A DNA stretch of 11,395 nucleotides from an uncultured Bacteroidota bacterium (GTDB lineage: Bacteria > Bacteroidota > Bacteroidia > Flavobacteriales > Flavobacteriaceae). Position numbers and translations under genes: made by a program. How positions within the stretch are numbered: position 1 is the first letter of the stretch; the number at the start of each line of letters is the position of its first letter. The stretch is taken from contig CACLQG010000033.1 in the NCBI GenBank assembly GCA_902609035.1, positions 1 to 11,395 of the forward strand, in the 5' to 3' direction. The notes beneath the pieces are model-generated. The model saw only the letters and a program-made list of their open reading frames with translations. It was not told the origin of the DNA and searched no databases. Shown one piece after another: positions 6,695 through 11,395 of the stretch.

Positions 6695-8047
6695 ATGTCC
6701 GTAGGCATTCGTATCAGTAGAGGCGCATCAATTAATTTGCTAGGTGAGTCAGAGAAAATTTTATCAGAGGCATCACACTCAAAAACTTTTGCCCTCAAAC
6801 CCGATAATTTTTTTGGAATTGTTCCACGCTTGATAGTGAAAGAAGGTGAGTCGGTTGTAAAAGGATCTCCTGTTTTTTACTCAAAAAAAGACCCACGAAT
6901 TTTATTTGTTTCTCCTGTGTCTGGATTGGTCAAGGAAATAGTTCGGGGAGCAAAAAGAAAAATTTTAAAGATTATTATAGAGGAGAATGCTGGAGATGCT
7001 TTTGATCATAAGATATATTCTTCCAATTCATTGGATCGTGTAAAAGTAAAAGAGATTTTATTGAACAGTGGAGCATGGCCTTTTATCAAACAACGCCCCT
7101 ATGGTATCATTGCTCAGCCTAATGTTACCCCTAAAGCGATTTATATATCAACCTATGCTTCTGCTCCATTAGATGTTGATTTTCAGTTTTTATTAAAAAA
7201 CAACAAGGAAGAATTTCAATATGGTATAGATGTTTTAAACTATCTTGTTGATAAGCCAGTTGTTCTCTCTGTGGATGCTACTTTTTCAGGTTTTTTTGAC
7301 GATATAAAAAACGTTGAACCATTACCCGTTAATGGACCGCATCCAGCTGGAAATGTCAGTGTGCATATTCACAAACACTCTCCCATTAATATGGGGGAAA
7401 AGGTTTGGGAAGTACGTCCTGAGGATGTGGTAAATATTGGAAAACTCTTCTCATATGGTCAGTATAGTGCCCAGAGGACAGTTGCTGTTGCAGGAGAATC
7501 AGTGCTTCAACCCCAATATATTAAAACCAAAATAGGCGCACAATTTAGTTCGATTTTAGATGTAACAGGCTTTGATATAAGCCAACAAAACCGCTTTATC
7601 AATGGAGATGTGCTTACTGGTAAAGCAGAAGCCTTCGATGGTCATTTGGATTTTTACAACAATCTATTGACTATCATTCCAGAAGGAAACCACTACAGGA
7701 TGTTTGGATGGCTACCTTTTATGGACAACAAAATACCGAGCTTATCCAAAACCTCTTTGTCTTGGCTATTTGGAAAGAAAGGATATAATGTTGATACTAA
7801 TATGAATGGTGAGGAACGAGCCTTTGTGGTAACAGGAGAGATGGAAAAAGTTTTTCCTATGGAAATTTACCCCATGCAACTACTCAAAGCTTGTATGGCA
7901 GGTGATATAGAAAAAATGGAAGCTTTAGGAATTTATGAAGTACTCCCTGAAGACTTTGGATTGATAGATTATGCGAATACCTCCAAAATTGAGGCACAAG
8001 AAATTATCAAGGATGGAATTGAATTAATGATTAAAGAAGTTGGATAA
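6695..8047 (+). CDS. nqrA: Na+-translocating NADH:quinone oxidoreductase subunit A
   Basis: NqrA is the peripheral cytoplasmic subunit of the Na+-NQR complex, which oxidises NADH, reduces quinone and exports Na+. The 450-residue protein opens with RISRGASINLLGESE (6-20), followed by a barrel-sandwich-like N-terminal region (FGIVPRLIVKEGESV... through SPVSGLVKEIVRGAKRK, about 40-90) like that of RnfC. The central NGPHPAGNVSVHIHK segment (about 214-228), the VAVAGESV strand and the GDVLTGK motif (about 309-315) are hallmark NqrA sequences. The C-terminal part contains the conserved FPMEIYPMQLLKACMAGD (about 387-404) and YEVLPEDFGLIDY. Length is usual for the family. ATG at 6695 is the first credible start and lies just behind the -7 element at 6664. 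It is the first gene of the operon; nqrB begins 9 bases after its stop. Confidence 0.97.
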   Translation: MSVGIRISRGASINLLGESEKILSEASHSKTFALKPDNFFGIVPRLIVKEGESVVKGSPVFYSKKDPRILFVSPVSGLVKEIVRGAKRKILKIIIEENAGDAFDHKIYSSNSLDRVKVKEILLNSGAWPFIKQRPYGIIAQPNVTPKAIYISTYASAPLDVDFQFLLKNNKEEFQYGIDVLNYLVDKPVVLSVDATFSGFFDDIKNVEPLPVNGPHPAGNVSVHIHKHSPINMGEKVWEVRPEDVVNIGKLFSYGQYSAQRTVAVAGESVLQPQYIKTKIGAQFSSILDVTGFDISQQNRFINGDVLTGKAEAFDGHLDFYNNLLTIIPEGNHYRMFGWLPFMDNKIPSLSKTSLSWLFGKKGYNVDTNMNGEERAFVVTGEMEKVFPMEIYPMQLLKACMAGDIEKMEALGIYEVLPEDFGLIDYANTSKIEAQEIIKDGIELMIKEVG

Positions 8048-8056
8048 ATTTATATT

Positions 8057-9211
8057 ATGAATTTTTTGAGGAGAAAATTAGACGATTTAAAAAGACCCTT
8101 TGGTAAAGGAAAAAAATGGGAAAGGTATGCCCCTGCTATTAACGCTTTTGATACCTTCCTCTTTGTACCCAATCATACTACACGCACTGGTGCGCACATC
8201 AGAGATGCTATCGATTTAAAAAGAACAATGGTAACGGTAATAATAGCTTTAATGCCCGCTTTGATTTATGGAATTTACAACACCGGATACCAATATTATG
8301 CTCAAATAGGTGAAGGTTTTACTTTTCTGGATGCTTTCATTCACGGCTCTAGGAAAATTTTTCCCATGATAATTGTTTCTTATGTAGTAGGATTGACCAT
8401 AGAATTTATTTTTGCGGTATATCGAGGGCACGAAGTCAATGAGGGTTATCTGGTTACGGGTCTGTTAATTCCAATGATTATGCCTGTTGACATTCCTCTT
8501 TGGATGGTTGCTATATCAGTTGCTTTTGCTGTTCTTATTGCTAAAGAAGCTTTTGGGGGTACAGGAATGAACATTCTTAACCCTGCCTTAACAGCGCGAG
8601 CTTTTGCATTCTTTGCATATCCCACCTATATGTCTGGAAACAAAGTTTGGGTATCAGAAGCTTCTAATATAGACGGTATTTCGGGGGAAACTATTTTGGG
8701 GACCTTAGCCGCAGGCGGGAATGTAAATTATAGTTTTTTTCAAATGTTTCAAGGATCGATTCCAGGTTCCATAGCTGAGACCTCCACATTATTTGTTGTG
8801 ATTGGAGCAGTAATACTAATCGCTACGGGTGTAGGTAGTTGGAGAATCATGTTGGGAAGTGTTATTGGAGCTGCTATTGTAGGACTTTTATTTAACCTAT
8901 GGGGAGCTAACGCGTTGATGAATTTTTCTTGGCTCAATCACTTAGTTGTTGGTGGCTTTGCTTTTGGTATAGTATTTATGGCTACCGACCCAGTATCTGC
9001 TGCACAAACCAATAAAGGAAAATGGGTATATGGAATTTTAGTAGGCGTATTTTGCATTCTCATAAGGATATTTAATCCCGCCTATCCAGAAGGTGTGATG
9101 TTGGCCATATTGTTGATGAACGTCTTTGCACCAACAATAGACCATTATGTTATAGAGGGAAATATCAAAAAACGTAAAAAAAGATGGGCTTCAGCCCTTA
9201 AAACTGCTTAG
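8057..9211 (+). CDS. nqrB: Na+-translocating NADH:quinone oxidoreductase subunit B
   Basis: NqrB is the main membrane subunit of Na+-NQR. It carries one covalently bound FMN and riboflavin and is implicated in Na+ translocation and quinone reduction. The 384-residue protein has a soluble N-terminus containing HIRDAIDLKR (47-56), then about ten hydrophobic segments starting near residue 57. Conserved stretches are VNEGYLVTGLLIPMI (127-141), FGGTGMNILNPALTARAF (166-183), GSIPGSIAETST (233-244) and MATDPVSA (308-315). The flavin threonine is predicted as T212 in DGISGET (206-212), where the usual alanine before the threonine is glutamate; see findings. The C-terminus ends in a lysine/arginine-rich tail (KKRKKRW). 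The stop overlaps a GTG that could start nqrC, but I prefer the ATG three bases later. Family membership is certain. Confidence 0.97.
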   Translation: MNFLRRKLDDLKRPFGKGKKWERYAPAINAFDTFLFVPNHTTRTGAHIRDAIDLKRTMVTVIIALMPALIYGIYNTGYQYYAQIGEGFTFLDAFIHGSRKIFPMIIVSYVVGLTIEFIFAVYRGHEVNEGYLVTGLLIPMIMPVDIPLWMVAISVAFAVLIAKEAFGGTGMNILNPALTARAFAFFAYPTYMSGNKVWVSEASNIDGISGETILGTLAAGGNVNYSFFQMFQGSIPGSIAETSTLFVVIGAVILIATGVGSWRIMLGSVIGAAIVGLLFNLWGANALMNFSWLNHLVVGGFAFGIVFMATDPVSAAQTNKGKWVYGILVGVFCILIRIFNPAYPEGVMLAILLMNVFAPTIDHYVIEGNIKKRKKRWASALKTA

Positions 9212-9213
9212 TG

Positions 9214-9945
9214 ATGAACAGAGACTCTAACGGATATACTTTTCTTTTTGCCGCATTAATGGTTTTGGTGGTTGCCTCAACTTTAGCTTTTACTGCCAGT
9301 TCACTGAAATCTCTTCAGGCCGATAACGTAAGAAAGGAAAAAATGCAAAACATTCTTTCAACCATAGGTATCAAAACTAATAGAGAAAAAGCAGAAGGTT
9401 TGTACAAAAAATATATCAATCGGACACTTGCTCTTGATCATATCGGAAATGTTGATGAATCAATTGATGCTTTTCAAATTAAACTTAACAAGGAGATTAA
9501 AAAACCAGCAAAAGAACAACGCTTTCCGCTGTACAAGGCTAAAGTTGATAAAATGAGTTATTATATTATCCCCCTACGTGGTTCAGGATTATGGGATGCT
9601 ATTTGGGGCTACATCGCTTTGAAGTCTGATATCAACACCATCCAAGGTGCTGTATTTGATCACAAAGCAGAAACGGCAGGGCTTGGTGCGGAAATTACTC
9701 AACAATGGTTTATGGACCGATTTAGAGAAGAAAAGGTTTTTGATCAATCAGGGCAATTGGTAGGAATAAGTGTTTCAAAAACAAACAATGACCCAAAGGA
9801 CACTAATAAAGACGATCACAAAGTTGATGCCATTTCTGGTGCAACGATTACAGGAGATGGAGTAACTGATATGATTATTGAGCGACTTGAACATTACCTT
9901 CCTTATTTTGAAAAGGAGAAAACGACAGTTGCCTTAATAAACTAA
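9214..9945 (+). CDS. nqrC: Na+-translocating NADH:quinone oxidoreductase subunit C
   Basis: NqrC carries the second covalent FMN of Na+-NQR, in a periplasmic domain tethered by one N-terminal helix. From ATG 9214 it has 243 residues. Residues about 8-28 form the membrane helix, GSGLWDAIWGYIAL (123-136) and KAETAGLGAEI (151-161) are family motifs, and DAISGATITG (205-214) holds the flavinylated threonine T211, attached by the ApbE flavin transferase. The glycine-rich motif reads ETAGLG where ETPGLG is usual in homologues as I recall them. A GTG at 9211 is also in frame and would overlap the nqrB stop by one base. The ATG is chosen because it leaves a clean two-base gap and begins with the typical short polar head before the helix. 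nqrD follows 4 bases after the stop. Confidence 0.96.
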   Translation: MNRDSNGYTFLFAALMVLVVASTLAFTASSLKSLQADNVRKEKMQNILSTIGIKTNREKAEGLYKKYINRTLALDHIGNVDESIDAFQIKLNKEIKKPAKEQRFPLYKAKVDKMSYYIIPLRGSGLWDAIWGYIALKSDINTIQGAVFDHKAETAGLGAEITQQWFMDRFREEKVFDQSGQLVGISVSKTNNDPKDTNKDDHKVDAISGATITGDGVTDMIIERLEHYLPYFEKEKTTVALIN

Positions 9946-9949
9946 AACT

Positions 9950-10645
9950 ATGGCAGAGAAACAATCAATCCCATCAAAAAAGCTTATACTTCTTTTCCTG
10001 AATAAGGAATCGGAGCCTTTGTTTTCAAAAAAAAATAAAGCTTTACTCTACGATCCCCTTGACGACAACAACCCTATTACGGTTCAGGTATTGGGGATTT
10101 GTTCTGCACTAGCGATTACCGTACAACTCAAACCTGCTTTGGTTATGAGTTTATCTGTAGTGGCGGTAATGGGTGCCAGCAACGTGATCATTTCTCTTTT
10201 GAGAAACTTGATACCCAATAGAATACGAATTATCGTTCAATTGGTCGTAGTTGCATCTATGGTGATTTTAGTCGATCAAATTTTAAGGGCCTATGCCTAC
10301 GATGTTAGCAAACAGCTCTCCATTTTTATTGGGTTAATCATTACCAATTGTATTGTGATGGGCCGATTAGAAGCCTTTGCTTTGGGTAATGGCGTTTGGA
10401 AATCGTTTTTGGATGGAATTGGAAATGCAGCGGGTTATGGATTTATCCTCATTGTAGTTGCTTTCTTCAGAGAATTCTTTGGTTCTGGAAAATTATTCGG
10501 TTATCAAATTATCCCAGATTTATTTTATGAAATGGGATACGTAAATAATGGACTTATGTTGTTATCACCAATGGCCTTGATTACTGTTGGTGTATTTATT
10601 TGGGTCCAACGTGCTCGTAATAGAAAACTTATAGAAAAGAACTAG
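9950..10645 (+). CDS. nqrD: Na+-translocating NADH:quinone oxidoreductase subunit D
   Basis: NqrD is a six-helix membrane subunit that, with NqrE, holds an iron-sulfur centre in the middle of the membrane and passes electrons across it. In the 231-residue protein the two ligand cysteines are predicted as C51 (in VLGICSALA) and C134 (in ITNCIVMGR). Both lie 22 residues later than C29 and C112 of Vibrio cholerae NqrD, which matches a longer soluble N-terminus here containing LLFLNKESEPLFSKKNKALL. The AAGYGFILIVVAFFREFFGSGKL stretch (about 164-186) is characteristic of the NqrDE/RnfAE family. A run of nine A bases (10027-10035) falls in the N-terminal extension but does not break the frame. Spacing to nqrE is 3 bases. 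Confidence 0.96.
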   Translation: MAEKQSIPSKKLILLFLNKESEPLFSKKNKALLYDPLDDNNPITVQVLGICSALAITVQLKPALVMSLSVVAVMGASNVIISLLRNLIPNRIRIIVQLVVVASMVILVDQILRAYAYDVSKQLSIFIGLIITNCIVMGRLEAFALGNGVWKSFLDGIGNAAGYGFILIVVAFFREFFGSGKLFGYQIIPDLFYEMGYVNNGLMLLSPMALITVGVFIWVQRARNRKLIEKN

Positions 10646-10648
10646 ATC

Positions 10649-11266
10649 ATGGAGGGATATTTAAACTTATTTGTCAAAAGTATATTTATAGAGAATATGA
10701 TTTTCGCCTATTTCTTAGGGATGTGTTCTTATTTGGCAGTTTCCAAAACTGTTAAAACCGCAGTTGGACTTGGACTGGCTGTTATTTTTGTATTGTCGAT
10801 TACCGTTCCTATTAACTTCTTACTGGATACCTATTTATTGCGTCCTGGAGCATTGAAATGGTTAGACACCTCTTATGCCGAGATTGATTTAAGCTTTTTG
10901 AGCTTTATCATGTTCATTGCGGTTATTGCTTCTATGGTTCAATTGGTAGAAATGATCGTTGAAAAATTTGCTCCTGCTTTATATGGAGCTTTAGGGATTT
11001 TTCTTCCCTTAATCGCTGTGAATTGTGCCATATTAGGAGGTTCTTTATTTATGCAGCAAAAAGATTTTTCTGGAGTTAGCGAATCTGCAGTTTACGGATT
11101 GGGTTCTGGGATAGGTTGGTTATTAGCCATTTTGGCTATTGCTGCAATTAGAGAAAAAATTATTTATTCAAACGTTCCAGCCCCCCTACGTGGGCTGGGT
11201 ATTACCTTTATTATAACAGGTTTGATGGCTTTGGGTTTTATGAGTTTTATGGGTATTAAATTATAA
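10649..11266 (+). CDS. nqrE: Na+-translocating NADH:quinone oxidoreductase subunit E
   Basis: NqrE is the inverted-topology partner of NqrD in the Na+-NQR membrane core. The 205-residue protein has six hydrophobic helices. The iron-sulfur ligand cysteines are predicted as C26 (FLGMCSYLA, 22-30) and C126 ([10 protein letters not shown], 122-131), corresponding to C26 and C120 in Vibrio cholerae. The N-terminal [19 protein letters not shown] and the IREKI...[13 protein letters not shown] segment near residues 167-187 are typical of the family. It lacks the extended N-terminus seen in NqrD. The length is normal and the ATG start is unambiguous. nqrF begins 10 bases after its stop. Confidence 0.96.
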   Translation: MEGYLNLFVKSIFIENMIFAYFLGMCSYLAVSKTVKTAVGLGLAVIFVLSITVPINFLLDTYLLRPGALKWLDTSYAEIDLSFLSFIMFIAVIASMVQLVEMIVEKFAPALYGALGIFLPLIAVNCAILGGSLFMQQKDFSGVSESAVYGLGSGIGWLLAILAIAAIREKIIYSNVPAPLRGLGITFIITGLMALGFMSFMGIKL

Positions 11267-11276
11267 AAAAGTAGAA

Positions 11277-11395
11277 ATGGATTATTCAGTAGTTTTTGCG
11301 AGTGTAGTGGTTTTCTTAGTGGTTACCTTTCTATTAGTGGGTATGCTTTTAGGGGCTAAGGCAAAGCTTTTGCCTTCTGGGCCAGTTAGTTTGAT
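11277..11395 (+). CDS. nqrF: Na+-translocating NADH:quinone oxidoreductase subunit F, 3'-truncated by the window edge
   Basis: Only the first 39 codons are present. They encode a single N-terminal membrane helix (about residues 4-26, rich in V, L and F) followed by GAKAKLLPSGPVSL, the lead-in to the [2Fe-2S] ferredoxin domain of NqrF. In the complete protein a ferredoxin domain and an FAD/NADH-binding reductase domain would follow; NqrF is where NADH donates electrons to the complex. Identity rests on this short but distinctive N-terminus and on its place as sixth gene of the nqrABCDEF operon. Confidence 0.92.
   Translation, partial: MDYSVVFASVVVFLVVTFLLVGMLLGAKAKLLPSGPVSL

Noticed and set aside
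9211..9213. GTG start of nqrC overlapping the nqrB stop
   Set aside because: Possible, but the ATG immediately after it gives the same protein less one residue and is the commoner start.

Overview
The window reads as chromosomal core DNA of an AT-rich member of the Bacteroidota, most likely a marine or aquatic Flavobacteriia-type bacterium. The reasons are the DAHP synthase/chorismate mutase fusion placed directly after a prephenate dehydrogenase, a type IX secretion Plug (DUF5103) gene, an ApaG relic of the Bacteroidota type, a flavobacterial-style membrane desaturase, a sodium-pumping NADH:quinone oxidoreductase (nqr) operon, and a perfect TAnnTTTG promoter element of the kind used by the Bacteroidota housekeeping sigma factor. 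I see no tRNA, rRNA, CRISPR array, insertion sequence or prophage.

Layout. Bases 1-1859 (+): the 3' part of tyrA, then the fused DAHP synthase/chorismate mutase two bases later. Together they feed and draw from chorismate on the way to tyrosine and phenylalanine. A short bidirectional hairpin (1860-1885) separates them from a convergent minus-strand pair: a front-end-type fatty acid desaturase (4185-3076) followed after 12 bases by a PLP aminotransferase of the aspartate family (3063-1885). A 72-base divergent gap leads to rsmG (4258-4878, +), which starts at TTG. Convergent with rsmG, and overlapping its stop by 4 bases, lies a broken apaG gene (5253-4875, -). It sits 12 bases downstream of the T9SS Plug gene (6525-5266, -). 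A 169-base divergent control region then precedes nqrA-nqrB-nqrC-nqrD-nqrE-nqrF (6695 to the window end, +), tightly packed with gaps of 2-10 bases; nqrF is cut off by the window end.

How the genes work together. The nqr operon encodes the membrane complex that oxidises NADH, reduces quinone and pumps Na+. Its redox-site residues can be read: the flavin threonines of NqrB and NqrC and the four membrane cysteines of NqrD/NqrE. The aromatic genes form part of a tyrosine/phenylalanine pathway, and the nearby aminotransferase could take part in it or serve general aspartate metabolism.

The least ordinary item is apaG. Almost the whole protein can still be read with no internal stop, but it has no usable in-frame start, and its conserved C-terminus lies in another frame. 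Adding a single A to each of two AAAA runs would restore a 126-residue ApaG. This is a recent pseudogene, a pair of sequence errors, or a gene read by slippage. I found no convincing undescribed system; the rest is well-known housekeeping machinery.
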